A DNA stretch of 64,000 nt from Trochalopteron elliotii (Eukaryota; Chordata; Aves; Passeriformes; Leiothrichidae), in NCBI GenBank assembly GCA_024734555.1, contig JANPWX010000558.1, positions 485,148 through 549,147 of the forward strand, given 5' to 3'. The notes under the pieces were generated by a model. It was not told the origin of the DNA and made no database searches. It saw nothing but the letters and a program-made list of their open reading frames with translations. The position numbers were made by a program, and so were the translations under genes. This document shows, in pieces, positions 36,226 to 50,471 of this stretch (its first letter is position 1; every line of letters starts with the position of its first letter).

Positions 36226-39200
36226 TGCATGGGAAGGGGAGGGCCACCAACAGCTATAGGTCCTGGCCACTTCTTTGTGAGAGCAGTGCCCAGTGCCCAG
36301 TTTTGCAGCTGGGCCCTGGCTAGGGCAAGGGTGTAGGTGAGTAGAGCCTTCAGACTGAAGCCAACAGGAATCCTTCCAATGATTTAAAAAGAGTGTTGGA
36401 TGGATCCTACAGAAAACTGCCACGACTTTGAGTTGACAATTCTGTTTTGACTACTGCCTGTCACTTGTAGCCCTGCAGATATCTGCACACTAGCCTGCTG
36501 CTGGAATTCACCAGGTGCTGTTCCTATATGTCTGTCTTGGAATAACTGCTTTTGCTCACACTCAGAACAAGCTCCAGCCTTTCTGTAGCCTTTCTGTGGT
36601 TCACACGCTTCAAATCCTAAAACACTAACAGTTCAGGCTCCTCTGTGAATTAATGTGCTACAGTAGGTGAAAATCTCCAGCCCTATCTACTCCTCTCTTC
36701 TCTGCTTAATGACTCCTTCTTTGCATCCTCCTTTCCTTCTGTTCACACTGGTAAGTGACAAACTTCCTTCAAAAAGGAATTCTTTCCTTTTTAGAGAATC
36801 CTTTTAACCCTTTGCCTTTGTACCCTGGCTGCTAATACACTCACACATTGTGCCACAATCTTGCCAGCCTTTCCTCTTTGTTGTGAACAACTGCATGTGT
36901 AAGTTCTCACTCACAGGGAGGATGTTTCCAAGAAAGTACTAAATTAGTGTGAGTTCATTTCTCAGCTCTGAAATCAGCTCCAGGGCAGAAGACATGCTCT
37001 TCACCTTCCTTCTGTCCATGTCAGTTGAACACACAGATCCACTCAGAAGTCTCTTTTGTCCAGACATGGAGGAATCTGCTGCTTACAGTTATCTTGGAAC
37101 CTCTCCATCAAGCCTTGCTGCAGGCAGAGATTCCAGAAAAAAACCCATTTATACAACTAAATAAGAACTGCAGGTCATGATGCCATGGCAGACACCTCAC
37201 CTCAACCCATTCACTAAATCACAGCCTAATCCTACAGGGCCAGTACCTGCTTTCCTCACCAACACAGCTCCTGCTGGGTTTTCATCTCCCCAGGTTACTT
37301 GGTGTAAAATGACACACTGTTACTGCACTTGAAACATGTGTTCTGAATTCTAGCCCAAAGACATTTTTTTTTCTCCAAGGCATTTTTGTGTCATTACATC
37401 TGAAGCACATCTGTCATTACAGATGTCATCCACTGTGAAAGAAAGAAGTCTTGGCTTTAAAACATGATGGTAAAATAGGACTTACAACATCTCAAAGCCA
37501 ACTCAACTCCCATCTACAAATATGGTAATTTTTAAGTCTTCCAACACTGGGGAGCACAGTAAGAAATTTTAGAGTGGCTGGCAAAGCTGAAGACTGTCTT
37601 AACTGTAGTTTCTCTTGGAAAAGTCTACTATACAAATACACTTCCTTACTCCCAGTTCCAGTCATCTCTATTGCTTTTGGGGGATAAAGGGAACAAAGGA
37701 ATCCTCTAAAGGTCTTTTTCACTGAAGATCAAAAAACGCTGCCACTTTCATACAGAAAGCAGAAGTCCAGTACAAACTGCCAGCTCAGAGCAGGACACAG
37801 GCACATCCTGTATGTGTCCAACACTGGCTTCTTCATGATGAGGCCTGTCCCTTCAGTATAAAAAACCGGAAAGTTATTATTTTAAGGATAATCTCTTAGA
37901 ACCACCTTGGTGGTCAGTTTCTATCAGGGCTGCTTTTTAATAGAGTGGGCACAGCAGTTGTGGAATTCTGCAGGGAAATACCTGACATGGCAAATCTCTG
38001 GAACAGTGTGCAGTACACCCAGGGGTGGGGAGAAGGACTTCTGTCCTTCCTGAAAACATGCACTCTGCCAAAGCCATAATCAGGACCACTTCCAGGAGCT
38101 TGGGGTCACTTGGTTTTGAAGGGAATGGGAGCTGCAGCCATCCATATTCCCAGAGGTTTGCTCCTTCTTTCACTACCAGCAGGTGAGCTATGGCATTGAA
38201 GACCACTGAGCCACATACCTATATTTGCATTCAATCCTCCTTTCAAGAGACTCCACTGGCACATGCCAGGATACACCTGAAGAGTTACAGAAATAACTGA
38301 ATTATAGCAGAAAGATCATAAAAACAAGGGCAGGGATGGAGAGCAAGTTTATTATGTCTCAGGAAAATAAGGCGACCCTCTCCCTTTATTTTTCTGCTAG
38401 TAAATTGAGCATCAGAACCAAAGCCATGAATCATGTGTCTGCAAATACCCCCAGTGCCTGAGAATACTGTCAGACTCCTCACTTGCTGTGTGCTGGCACT
38501 GGGACACACAAACGTGTCCTGCAAATGCTGCCCTGTTGAAAAGTTTCCCAGCACCAGCAGGTCAAGCCAATCCGCTAGAGTAGGATACAGCAAACAACAT
38601 TTTCTGCTGTGTGGGAAGGAACCACTCCTAAGTCCAACTCTGTGGCTTGTGCGGGCTGGCAAGGACAAACAGACAATTAGCTACAAAGAAAGTACAATGT
38701 AATTCCATCAGCCCAGAGACAGAGCCTTAAGTGGCTCCTTTCCTGACAAGATGGATACTGCACAGAAAAACTGTTACCAGTGGAAGCAGCCTGAATAAGA
38801 GACTTCAAGAAGTATTTGGTTCTCAGGAGTTACAGGCAGGAATAAATAAGGAAAGCCATCTCTTGGCCAAGGAATGGTACAGATGTTTGGTTAATTCTTC
38901 TGTAGACACTTCTCATTTTCTCTTGTGCACAAGGGGCACAGGAGTAAAATGCATCTCCAAGTTATTATGTGCTGCATCCAGTATAAAACTGTCAGGGGAA
39001 GCCCTCAAATGTTAGTATTTTTCCTCTCCAATGGTTTTTAAGAGCTGAAAAGTTTTGGGGAACAGATGTTTTTGTAGTATCTGTATTTTCTCACCCCTGC
39101 TTTTCATAGTGTGCATTGCCTGGGCTTGCATGGCACTCAGCAATGTAATTCTCAGGCTGCCAAAAGAGGGTTGGGGTGCACAAATGGCCCTGCCCAACAT

Positions 39201-41355
39201 TTGCAATGCTTTGGCCCCATTTTCTTTTAAAGTTGGTTCTTAGAAAAATGTCATCTTACCCTCAGTAACCTTTCCTGCTCTTTCTCAACAATTAGTATCC
39301 AACAGTGGATCAGTTTGACCTTCCTTTCTTGGAAATCATTCAACCTGTACAGCCGAGTTTGTTTTGCATAGAACAGTTCCAGCCATATGCACCCATTTGT
39401 ACCCCCCTTGTGCTTGTGTTGCTAATAAAGGTTTCTATTTCGTGTTGCTAATAAAGGTTTATATTTGGCATGGACAGACAGCACTGAGTTGTTCTGTTAT
39501 GAGTGCAGGCCATCCTGTTTCCCTGCCAGGCCCTATTTGCCAGAAGCAATAGGGTGTTTCCCACCCTGTTGCGATGGGTGGCTGCACATCTCAATGTCAC
39601 AAGAGCTTGACAATTTGTTGAGGTTACAGTCTGGGTCTGACAAGCTTCAAGACAAACTCCTTGCTTTAGCCCACTTTAGCTCTCCACAGCTCACAGACTC
39701 AAGTCTTGCTGCTCTCAAGACCACAGTTACTGAGCTCTATTATTACTTGAAAGATCCTGCCTGAAGGGTCCAGTTTTACACAAGCACTTAGTATGACAGG
39801 GGAACATTTAAAAATGCTTCTCAACAAGGCCATTAAAATGGAGAGAAATTTCTACTGCAGTTAGAGAGTCAGAAGATACAGTGGCCTGAGAAGCAAGCTA
39901 GCAGGTACAGAGCAGGTCACACCATTTCACTGCTCCATGCTCCAACTTCCACTGCTACCAAATGCAGAGGACAGCACTGTCCTCTGAAAAGCTTATGTAA
40001 ATCTACTGAGGGAAACTGCAAAGAATAGCTAAGGCTTATTATGTAAAGATCCTGCCCTTCTACCACATAGAGTTGCTTCAACAACAGTCACTTTGACCCG
40101 AGGGCAAGACACTCCTTTTCTCTATACAAAGCATTTTCTCCCAGTTAGGGCTGCCCTTGGATATTTTGCAGAGTAAAGCACAGCAGGTTTTCAACTGCCT
40201 GCTGGACCTTTAAATGCTGCCACTTGCTCCAGATCCCTAAATTGTATTTGCTGTGACTCAGGCTGCTGTAAGGGCAAAGGGGCATCTCCATCCACCACAC
40301 ATGTCCAATAAAACATCACACAAATGAGAGGGGATGATTGATGCAAGCCAGCAGGTAAGCCTACTGCCCCTTTCCTAACAAGCTGAGTCAGTCAAGGGAC
40401 AAGCTAAGAGAGGGAAAAGCACAATAACAACAGCATGTGGAAAGCTTCATGCCTGGGCTTTTGCAAATGAGCTCCCCTTTACCAGACTCCTTATGCCAGC
40501 CAGTGGAACATCACTTCCAGCCCACCTCTTTCAGTTGTGCAGGACTCAAAGCATGACACTCCACAACAAGAGGCAAGAGTGGCATTTCCACTGCTTATTG
40601 TGGGATGGCCAAGCTCTCATAGCACCACAGATTCACAGTTAAGTCAGACTGGTCTAGCTGACCACTTTATAGCTGCTTTGTTAAGTCACTGCCTTCTCTG
40701 GGATCACCCTGCCCAAGAAGATAGAGACAAGCAAAGACTCTGGACCAGAGCTGGGTTTGCTGGAGCTGCTCTCTCTCCACACCTTATTAGTGCAAGCTGT
40801 GCACGTCTCCAGGTACTCAGAACAGGTGATTTGTGAGAAACTGCTTGGCAGAAGAGCAGCAGCAAAGACAAACAATGGCTCTACTTTAAATACACCTAAG
40901 TGGGAGAGAAGGCCCGTGCCTGCACCCTAACTCAGTTCCTCCATCTCCAATTCCTGCACTGTGATCCGGCTAAGAACTCAGAAGTATTCACTGAAGTACT
41001 TGTAAGAATAAGTCAAAATGGAGACTTGGCTCAGCTGTTCTCTCCATCTGTGACCTCATTGCTCCTTCACAGTGACCAGTGGAACACTTTAGTTAGTAAG
41101 GAATATGGAAACTGGCAATAGAAGGCCTGTGTGCAGGATCCTTGCCCCTTTCTGTTCTTGTAGCTGTCTCAGCTAGAGGCAAACCAACCCACCACATACA
41201 GGCAAGTCTACAGTCAAGAACATCCCTTCGCAGTCTGTAGACCCTTTCCTGTTTGGAAGTTTTGACAAGGTAGGGAAAGAATAGTCATATTCATCAGATG
41301 CCCAATTCCAGCTGCAGAAGAGCTTGTGCTGGCATTAAAGATGTCAGCCTTCTTG
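36226..41355. other. region between NRIP2 and the ITFG2 stop; includes the ITFG2 3' UTR of unknown length
   Basis: No coding exon recognised. On the minus strand the nearest AATAAA-type hexamers after the ITFG2 stop that I found lie around 38350-38390, which would make an unusually long 3' UTR, so the end is unsettled. On the plus strand a 25-bp duplication at 39416-39466 holds two AATAAA signals. Confidence 0.45.
39416..39466 (+). repeat. 25-bp tandem duplication carrying two AATAAA hexamers
   Basis: GTGTTGCTAATAAAGGTTT followed by C/A and TATTT occurs at 39416-39440 and 39442-39466 with one substitution. The hexamers lie at 39424-39429 and 39450-39455. It looks like a transcript 3' end, but no plus-strand gene is recognised before it. 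Confidence 0.8.
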
Positions 41356-44300
41356 TTATAAGGGATCCTGGATGCCACTGCAGTGGGCAGAAGAATCTGT
41401 TCCAGCAGGATCCTGCGAGGGGCTGCTGAGATGGTATTTCTCAGGATAATAGAGTGTTTTGTGAATCAGGTTTTTGACAGCAGAAACATTGCTTCTGTCT
41501 AAGGAAAAGAGAGAAAACCAGTTGTTAGGCATTCTCTTCAGGCAATGGGAAAGCCTCTTCCTCCAGAAATGCTCTAGTTCCCAGCATACATCTGCCAGCA
41601 GCCCTTCCTCTTTTTCCTTCTGTACATCCTCCTCACTGTATACAGCTTTCTGCACTCACCTACACCCAGCTCCTGCAGGAGACTTCCAAACTCTGGGTCA
41701 CAATCCAGGATTTTCAACAGGTTGGTGGACTCCATTCTCTCCAGCTGCACATCCCAGTAGATGTAGATCTTCTGGCTGAAGCTGACATAAACAAGGCAGG
41801 GACTGTTGCTCCCTTCTTTGCATGCATAGAGGCCTGCAGAAAGCAGAAGTGTGGAGATCTGACTACTTCCAAAAGGAAAGAGAAAGCAAATAATTGACAT
41901 TTCATGATGACGTACCAAAGCTGTTAGTAGAAAACGGCAAGCATCTGGGGAGAGACATGGGCCTGGGTATACAAAGTCCCTTTGAGACAATCCAAGAAGC
42001 TGCTCTGAACTGCATGAAGCTGCATTTGCAAGCTGCTTCTTGCAGGTCTGAGAGAAGGGACAGAGCAGAGCCAAAACTCAGGCTGGTTCTATGGGGTCCT
42101 AATCTCCACTTAAGAACAGCTTAGAAGTCTGCAAATTAAAAAAGCAGTGTGAAGGACACGAGACCACTGTAGTACCTCCAAAAAGGACAATAAAAACACC
42201 CCAAGCCACCATAGAAAAGCCTCAGCATTACTTCCTCTCACCCTTACTTTTCCCAGATGCCACCAGAAGAAAGACTAGCTGGGCCTTCTGCAATATGCAC
42301 ACGGGGAAATTATTCCTCACTGCAGACAGACAAAGGATTCTGGGTCTCCTAGATGGGAGTAGTAGCTTTGAGGGAAAATGCTGCAAGGGCTGGCTTTGCA
42401 GTCAGGCTCCCCACCTGCACAGAAGGCACTGACATTCTCATCTGCCTGGAATCGTGCCACAGTCCGATTGTGGTCGATGATGTACGTCTGACCGTCCCAC
42501 GCACAGGCAATCACCTCCTCGTGCCCATTGCCCTGCAGCAACCAGAGGACTGCATGTCACACAGGTGTCACCTACTCCCAAGGACAGTCAAGAACCTCTC
42601 TTGCTGGTCCAGTGACACAACACTAATGTCTAGATGTCACTTCTGGTCATCTCATCCAGGTATTTTGCACTTTGGAGCTCATCTCTCTTCTAGACTGCAA
42701 TCCTTACATACTGTAAGAGCTTTTAGACAATCAGGATATTAGCAGTGAGCAAAACCATTCAGCTTTGCAGTAAGACTGAAGAACAGCTGGGGGACAAAAG
42801 TTCAGGAATGGGTAAATGGATTCTGGGTCTAACAAGCAGACACAGTTCAACCTCTTGCAGCTGGGCAGACTGAGCTGAGTGCAGAATGTACTGCCACAGT
42901 CAGAACACTCTGTGTCATCCTGAGATAATCCCAGCCTTTTCCAGCTGAGCCACACTCCTTCTGCCCTTCCTAAGCTCATATACACAAAGCCATGCTGAGT
43001 TTTTGTCTTCATCTCTCCCAGCCTTACTCAGATACTCACTGTAACATCCAGCTTTTCCAGAGCAAAGAGCTGGTGATCAACCTGAACAGACCACAGCAGC
43101 TTGTCTGCTCCCTCCATCAGTTTCAGTGTTCCTGAAGAAAGAAAAAAACAACTGTCTTGAAAACAATAAAAGAGAGCAAGATGTCTGCTAATGCTAGGCC
43201 CTACTTCAACACTCAGGGTTGCTGAGAGTTAGCTGCTAATAGCACAGGCTACTGGTCTTGGCTGCTAAATCCATACTGGACACTTGACCTCACCTACTAC
43301 ACTCCAGTTATCCAGATATACTTGAGCAGTATTGGGCAGGGAGCACTGGCCATGAGAGAGTGGAACATAAACAAGCATCTATCCTCACAGTGCCCTCCAT
43401 GCCTTCATATAAAATATGTGTAGCAGAAGAAGTCTTTGAATCAAATTATCTTGCCTGACCCTCGAAGGGTTTCTGAAGCCCAGCTTTCCTTTCTTTTAAA
43501 AGTTAAAAGCACCGAGCCCCTGGTCTCCTGCTTTGAATTAGTGACAGGCCTTGGCTGCCCCACAGGTCTTCTTCCAGAGCAGTGGCAGGACTTACCATCC
43601 AGAGTACAGAGGGCAAAGAGACCTGAGCCACTATTCTCACTGGAACCTGTAAGTGCAAAAGAAAATTACTGGACCTGATGCCATTTTGTAAACATTGTCC
43701 CCTCCCTCTCCTGAAAACAATAAAAAAGATCCAAACCAAACTGATCCATGCTGCCTCCTTCCCTTGCCCAGTTGTGTGCAGGACAGCACTGACAAATGGC
43801 ACTAATTAAGTCTGAAGTGGAGAGTCCCCTGACCCATGGGCTGCTTCAGCCCTTCAGTAAACTCTCTACCTAGCTACTAAAAAAAGAAAAGACATGCAAG
43901 GTCAAGTTTTAAAAACATGACACTCTCAGAGAGAGGACTGGAGCTGTATTCAACTAAAGCTGCATTTAATCCTTTCAGCAACAATGTAAGAGAGGCACTG
44001 GCTCCCTGAGGAGGAGCCCAGGAAACCTGGCAGTCAGGGGCAAGCCAGCAGAGCTGAAAGCAAGCAGGCAGTTTCCCCAGAGTAGGTTAACAAGGTGAGC
44101 CTACCTCCAGTGCCCACAGACAGCTCCAAGACACAGCCCCCTGCACACTCCCAGCTGCAAACCACCCCATTTCTGCAGATCAGCCTAAAGCAAAGCCAGC
44201 TGGTTGGGTGCTTAACTGCCCCTAGTGACATGCACCCAGACAGGCTCTGATCCAAGAGATCTGCTGTGTCCCCCTTGGAAACTGGTCAGCACGGCACTCT

Positions 44301-47300
44301 TCAGCTGCTTCTTTATTGACAGTCCAGCATCAATGGGGCTTTTTACAGTCTGCCCTTCATCCCTAATTCTGTGTGTCTTCATTTTTCACAGACATCTCTC
44401 GATAGATGCAAGGCTTCATATGCAGTGAAATAATTGATTTCATGCTCTGTTGACCATGTTGCTCACAGCAGCATCAGAGATGCTGAAAACATGACAAGCT
44501 AAGGAACTGGGCAGGAAAGGTCCTCTGAGGAACGGGAAGAGGGTGGGGTTCAGTGGATTGCTCTTGTCCACAAGCTCTAATTACATTGGACAGGCTGAAT
44601 CATCCTTGGATTGCAGGAGGCAATACATGGGCAGAGCAGATACAAGAGAAAGTGATCTCTACTGGGAGTTTTCTGCCTTCTATTATGCCCACACACTCCA
44701 AGGGGGAGTGAAAGCTTATCCTCCATAGGTACCAAAGAAGGGTTCAGCAGGTGCACCAGGCACAGGCCAGAGCACAAGGAGTTACAGGAGAGAGGCAGTG
44801 GCAGTGTGCAAGAAAAGTCTGGACACAAGAGCAGTGTGTCAGGGCTGAGAGAAGCTGGCAGCTGTGCAGATTTTAATACGTGACCTGAACACAACACAGT
44901 GGAAAAAGACAGAGGACAATGCTACAGATGAAATATGGAAGCAGCTCTGGAGAGGCTGGGGCTGCACAGGAGAAGGAGGAGCAGCACAGAACCACCAGGA
45001 ATTGAGATTCAAATGCTGAAAAGCAGGAACGAAGATGAGGCTGTGGAAAGGAAGAGATGCATCTAGGAAATATGAAGGAGGCATAAGCTGCAGCCATGCA
45101 GAAGCAAGGATCAAGGACATCTGTAGGAGCATGGCATGGCAGCCATTCAAACTGACTAAATGCAGGTCAGCAGAGGCTGCAGAAAACCTCTTGTGCTGAG
45201 TGAAGGATAAGGGCTACCTAGGGAAGGACAAAGGCTATAAAAAGCTCACATGCAAATATTCAGCTGTCTTTGGAAGCTGGCTAAGAGAAGCTGAGATCCC
45301 TGTGTTCTTGCAGCTGCCTCTCACAGTTCTTTTTCTACCACAGGAAACCTGATTTCATTCTGCACTAACGTACTGAAAAAACACCAGGGGCAACTGCTGG
45401 GCTGGAGACCCCAAGCTGCTGATCTCTCACCTCGGGCAATGCTTCCAATCAGATGAGTGGAGACGTTCTTGTTGTGAATCCGTCCAGATGTCTGGTGTAG
45501 AATCACATCTCGGACAGGGGCCTCGCTAGGGAAAAGGGAAAGACAACAGGGAAAAGTTAGGGAACCATGTCTGGGATTGTCTCAGAGCAATTTCAGGAGC
45601 AGTGTATTCCAAAGCTCTACAAATCCAGACACTGACAGAGTTTGTGAACAGGTTGAGCTCCTTAATAGTAAAGGAAGAAAATGCACGCCACCTCAGGTAT
45701 TAAAGAAATGCACCAGTTTTTAAAAACACAAACCCAGAATGATTTGATGCACCAAGGAAAAAAAAAAATCAGTAAGGTTTGTATTTCAACAAAGGAAAAA
45801 AAGGGCAATTTTTATCATTACTGTTACATAAGCCTGGCTGCTTTTCTCTCACAAAGTATCTGCCCAGACTGAACAGGTTGGTGAGAGACCACATCTGGGC
45901 CTGGCTTCTGGCTAACAGGGCACCCTTCCACTGAGTTTTCCAAGACATCAAGGAGACCTGCCTAGGACCCCTCCCGCTGCAGTTTTTTGTGTCTGCCTTG
46001 AAGTCTCATAGAACACCACAGAAGGACCCAAATTCTCCACCAGGCTCCTTCCAGCACCAAGACAGTAACAAGCACCTCACTGCTCATCCTGGTTGCTGTG
46101 GTTGTGATTTACAGCACTGGCAGCCAGGGGTCTCATTAGGAAAACTTCTAATTGCCTCATCTGCAGAAAACAAGTGAATGAGCCCAGTTTTATCCTGGTC
46201 TTTGGATGTATTTGGCTTGGCCCGGTCTCTCAGCTGTTACCCTGCAATCTGATGACCTTTCTCTGGAAATCTAGATCACTCAGTTCCTTACCTTAGCTCC
46301 CAGTAGTGAGGAACCCTCAGGGAGCTGGTTTTGCCACTCTCCTTGACCAACTCAAGAAGAGAGTGGCATACAAGGAAAGCAGCAGCACTCATCTTCGTGA
46401 CAGAGACACGAAGAGTGTTCATGGAAGCTTGGGTGCAGGCAGGCTTAAATGAAGAGGTGCCAGCAGCACAGCAGGTCACTGAAGCAAGGACAGTGACAGC
46501 ACCCCCTGATCCATAACAGTGATGTGGTGGCACCCCCTCATAACAGGCATCCACAGTGACATGTGTTCATGTGCCCCTGCAGGAATGCTTGGGGCAGATC
46601 CATCCCTTCCTGCTGTAACACCCCTCACCTGCTCGGGGCAGAGCCATCCCTTCCNNCCATCCCTTCCTGCTGTAACACCCCTCACCTGCTCGGGGCAGAG
46701 CCATCCCTTCCCGCAGCTGTGTCCCGCTGCTCCGTGTCCCAGGTGCACAGCAGGATGGCATAGCCACAGCCTGGCTGTGACACCATCAGCTCTGGTGAGC
46801 CATCAGGGCCTGGATTCACAGACAGGCTGTCCACCTACAGCAGAGGAAAGACATGGATCTCTATAATGGATCCAAGAGCTTCAAAAGGTTTACAGTGACT
46901 CCTGCAACTCAATTTGAATATGGCAAATCTGATAGAGCTGAGTAGCAGCCGCACAAATTCAGCTGGAAGCAAAATGTCCAAGTTCAGTAAAAGGTTGGTT
47001 CCCTAGCAAAAGCCACTTTAAAACAACACTAGTACTTCCCACTAATGCCCTCCCACTGGGCACAAGCAACTGCTTCTCAGACCAACCTACCAGCTGTACA
47101 GAAAAATCATCACGCAAATCTCTCAAGCCATCAACATGACAATTGCTTTGCTCATAGGACTGAGATCCTGTGCTTCTTCTCTTGAAAATGCCACCTCTTG
47201 AAGACTGTATGACAAATACTGCTCTAAACATCCTTTCTCCTTACCTGACCTTCTAGAAGCCATTTCTTCAACAGGATCAATTGCCCAGAGACATGGTCTG

Positions 47301-49301
47301 AATTCTCCGATGAGTCCTCCCAGCGGAAGGCACGGACCACCCTGTCAGTGTAACCCACAACCAACTCACACTTCCCATCTCCGTCTGCAGGAAAAGAGAA
47401 AGACAGATGGACTCTCTCAAGCCCTAAGTGCCCAAACATGCAGAAACCACTCTGCTGGTTTCTATAGTTAGCATCCCTGAGGACCCCAACCACACAATGA
47501 AAGCTTGCACTTCAGAAAAAATCCTGAAGTTCTTGCTCCTCCCTTCCATGACTTGCTTGTGGCTTGTTGGAGTGTCTGTTTCAGCAAGACAGTAATTTCC
47601 TTCTGCAAGGTCCCCTCACCTTCTCTCCCCACTGCCTCACACACAAACTGCTTCACCCTGCACTCCCACACCAGCTCTGTGACTCACCAATGTCATTGAT
47701 GAGCATGACCTTGGTGTTGGCAGGAATGTGCTGCTTGAACACTGGCTTCTGCTCTTCTGCCCCCACCAACTCATGGTGGCCTGAAGCATCTGCATGTTTT
47801 GAATTCAGAGAAGTCAGGTCAAAAAGATGAAACCAGCCTTCTGCACTCACTGCCACCACGAAATTCTGCAAGGGAAGAGAAAAACCTTTTGATTCTTCCT
47901 CTTTTAGAAAGTGTAGAAGCTGTTCCACAGCAGGGCAAAGGAAGACACAAGGGTAGATTGATCAAGATCAATGATTGCTACAGAGGGGACAGGAGGATTT
48001 TGGATGGCACACAAACTTCTCTGCTACTGGCAGGGTCCAAACTTCTTGTTCATCTTTGTCAGACTACAGTATCAAGCTGGTGTGTGTGCAATCCTCAAAC
48101 AATGTCTGGCTTTCTCAATGCCCACGTCAGCTCTGCTCCCCACTAGAGGAAACACAGCTACAGTATTTCAGGCAGGGACCTTTGGATTCATTGGTCCTGG
48201 CTTAACCCCCAGAAACAGGAATCCAACAAAAGGAGTCATAGTAGACCCAGTGGAATTTGCCTGGTCCAGACTATTCTGTGTCTCAGTCTTGTTTAGATGA
48301 CCTTAAATGCACACAGCCAAGTGGCAGAAGGACCACAGCCCACAGCAGACATCAGTCCAAGAAAGGCAAAAGCCACTGAGCAAAAGGAGCAACCCTCAAA
48401 CCACCAAAGCCTTGTGGTGCTCTCACAAGGGCACAAGGAAATCAGAAGTGCTCTCTGAAGATAGGATGGATTTCCTTGCTCTCTAAAAGCTGCATAAAGC
48501 TCACAGAAAAATACCAATTACATATAAACAGAGGAACAGTTTAAAAACAGTAGTGCTAAAACTCTATCTATGAGCAAAGGGAGATCCTGCAGAGATAGCA
48601 CCTGCAGTCTGTCCTCCTCCACACACAACAGATGACATGACCCTCATCTTCTGACCACTTCCCCCATGCCCTACAGACCAGCTGGGAAGAGTTTGGCACC
48701 TCTCACCTTTCCTTTATTGCACACATCTCCCACACGGACACACGTGAGCTGCAAAAGAAAACAAGGCCATCCATGAGAAAAGGAAACCCAGCCCAGCAGC
48801 CTGGGATAAACCTCTGCCCTACCCACTCCTCTCCCATAAACAATCTCTTGATTCTCCCAGAAAGAATCTCTTGAACTCCTAACAGCCTTTCAAAGGACAA
48901 GGAGAGCAGAGTCAAAAACAGGAACAAAACTGGCCAGAGTCCCAGGGTAAAACCCACAGTGCACAGAGCAGGGTAAAGGTGGGAGAGAAGCCCAGTTTCT
49001 CTGTTTGTCCATTAATTAGCTCATCACTTCCAGCCCATAGGGCTGCAGAAAAAAGCAGGGTCTTGAATAATTACATGAAAGACATCAGAATCAGTTCTGG
49101 CTGCCATTCCTCCCCAGCCTACATATTCCTAGGCAAAGGACAAGGATAGCTGGCTGCACATGCACCAGAAGGCCCAACCATTTAGAAATTTTGTCAAGAA
49201 CTGACCATTCCTTGGCAAGATCGCACAGCCCAGGGCTTGCTATCATCATTCTTGTAAACATAGAGCTTTCCATTGGTGTCTCCCACCACGAGTTCATTCA
49301 G
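41356..49301 (-). CDS. ITFG2: ITFG2, KICSTOR complex subunit (11 visible coding exons; first exon missing)
   Basis: Beta-propeller-type protein with FG-GAP-like repeats; with KPTN, SZT2 and KICS2 it anchors GATOR1 at the lysosome to restrain mTORC1 when amino acids are low. Exons in transcript order: 49301-49206, 48748-48707, 47865-47688, 47384-47245, 46834-46686, 45525-45431, 43646-43596, 43131-43040, 42532-42415, 41833-41660, 41498-41356. All phases agree and give 425 residues. Conserved blocks: [108 protein letters not shown]. Human ITFG2 has about 447 residues and about 32 more at the N terminus; that first exon should lie upstream, probably in the N gap. The segment after the LLCTW block ([13 protein letters not shown]) differs from human and sits in a tandem repeat. 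Confidence 0.96.
46591..46715. repeat. ITFG2: 44-bp minisatellite across the ITFG2 exon 6 splice donor, with a 2-N gap
   Basis: Unit starts ggggcaga(t/g)ccatccc. Starts at 46591, 46635 and 46692. The 55 bases at 46600-46654 and 46657-46711 are identical and flank NN. If the NN and the 11 bases ccatcccttcc after it are removed, the period is exactly 44. Each full unit contains, on the minus strand, the donor GAGCAG|GTGAGG. The number of units in the genome may not be represented correctly. Confidence 0.85.
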
Positions 49302-50471
49302 CTGTACAAGAAAATTGGGTTAGTAGGAAGAAATCCACAATTACATTAACAGTATTCCTTCAACAGCAAAAATTTCAGAATTCATATCTAAAAACCACTC
49401 TGTGGGAAGAAGCAGCAAAACAAAATGAGTTAAAGAGACAATCTTGATTCAAAATGGAAGGTCTGGGAAAATATAAAACCCATAATTTTATTCTTGCAAA
49501 TAAAAGAGATGGAGAACGGCTCCTTAGAGCAACATCCTATTACCCACTGCTCCTCCACTCATTGTTTCAGAGTTGTGACACTGACTGTTTTAAGACCCTG
49601 CTTGGATGTTAAAACAATCATCATTACTTCATCTTCCATTCTTCAATCTAGATTGACTTGAATCACCTAAGGAAGATGATGGTAATGAAAGAAATATAAT
49701 CATCCAGGAAGAGAGTGCAAGAACACTTACAGCAGATTTACACAGGATGTTTGATCTCACTGCTGAATGGCTATAGGGATTTCAAAATGGTGTTTATTTC
49801 TTTAAAGATTTCTAAAAATCACCATCCACCCATGCTGATGAGCGTACTCCCATTATCCCATCTTCTGCACCATGCCTCTGTGTATTTAAATGGTGTGCAT
49901 TTCATAACACCCTGCACACCCTACCCTACAGAACAACTTTTTATGGGGAAATCCCTTTAATCATCTACTGCATTACTGGCCATGACATCTTCCAGGATAA
50001 GGCTGCAAAAAATCTTGATGGTCGAGGAGAAGAAACAGTTAGCTGGTTAAGCCAACCTCCTCCTAGTGACAGCCAAATCAAAACCAACCATTTCTGGGGC
50101 TGACAGCTACACTCCCAATGCACATCCATCCATCCATCCCACGGGTCAAGAGACACCGAGACTTGGCTCTACCCTGTTTGTGACCTGCTGTGCCCAGCAA
50201 AGCACCACTACATCCCCACCACTGTGACAGGTGAGTGTCTACTAAGCAGAAGCTAAACTCCCCTCTGGCTCTGCACCACCCAGGCCACAGCAAGGGTGAG
50301 CGGCAGGTGTACTGGCGAGGGAAGCCCTGACCCACTGCAGCCCAGCAAACATTCCCTTTGCAGGGGAACTCTGACCAAAGCCCTGCGTCCCTTACACCGC
50401 TCAGGGCCCACCAAGCCCCGTGTGTGTCCCCAGAGCTGGAAGCCCCGCCAGCTCCTCCCGGCCCCTGCCCT
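49302..50471 (-). other. ITFG2: ITFG2 intron 1 and sequence leading into the gap
   Basis: No coding frame similar to the ITFG2 N terminus. From about 50280 the sequence becomes GC-rich (ctccccggcc-type), which marks the edge of a CpG-rich promoter that continues past the gap. Confidence 0.5.

Noticed and set aside
35942..36423. Minus-strand frames of 102 and 153 residues
   Set aside because: They run through the 61-bp minisatellite and repeat its unit; not a gene.
44577..45150. Minus-strand frames of about 100 residues in an ITFG2 intron
   Set aside because: They lie in the intron between exons 45525-45431 and 43646-43596 of ITFG2 or in the one before it, lack similarity and are not needed for phase agreement.
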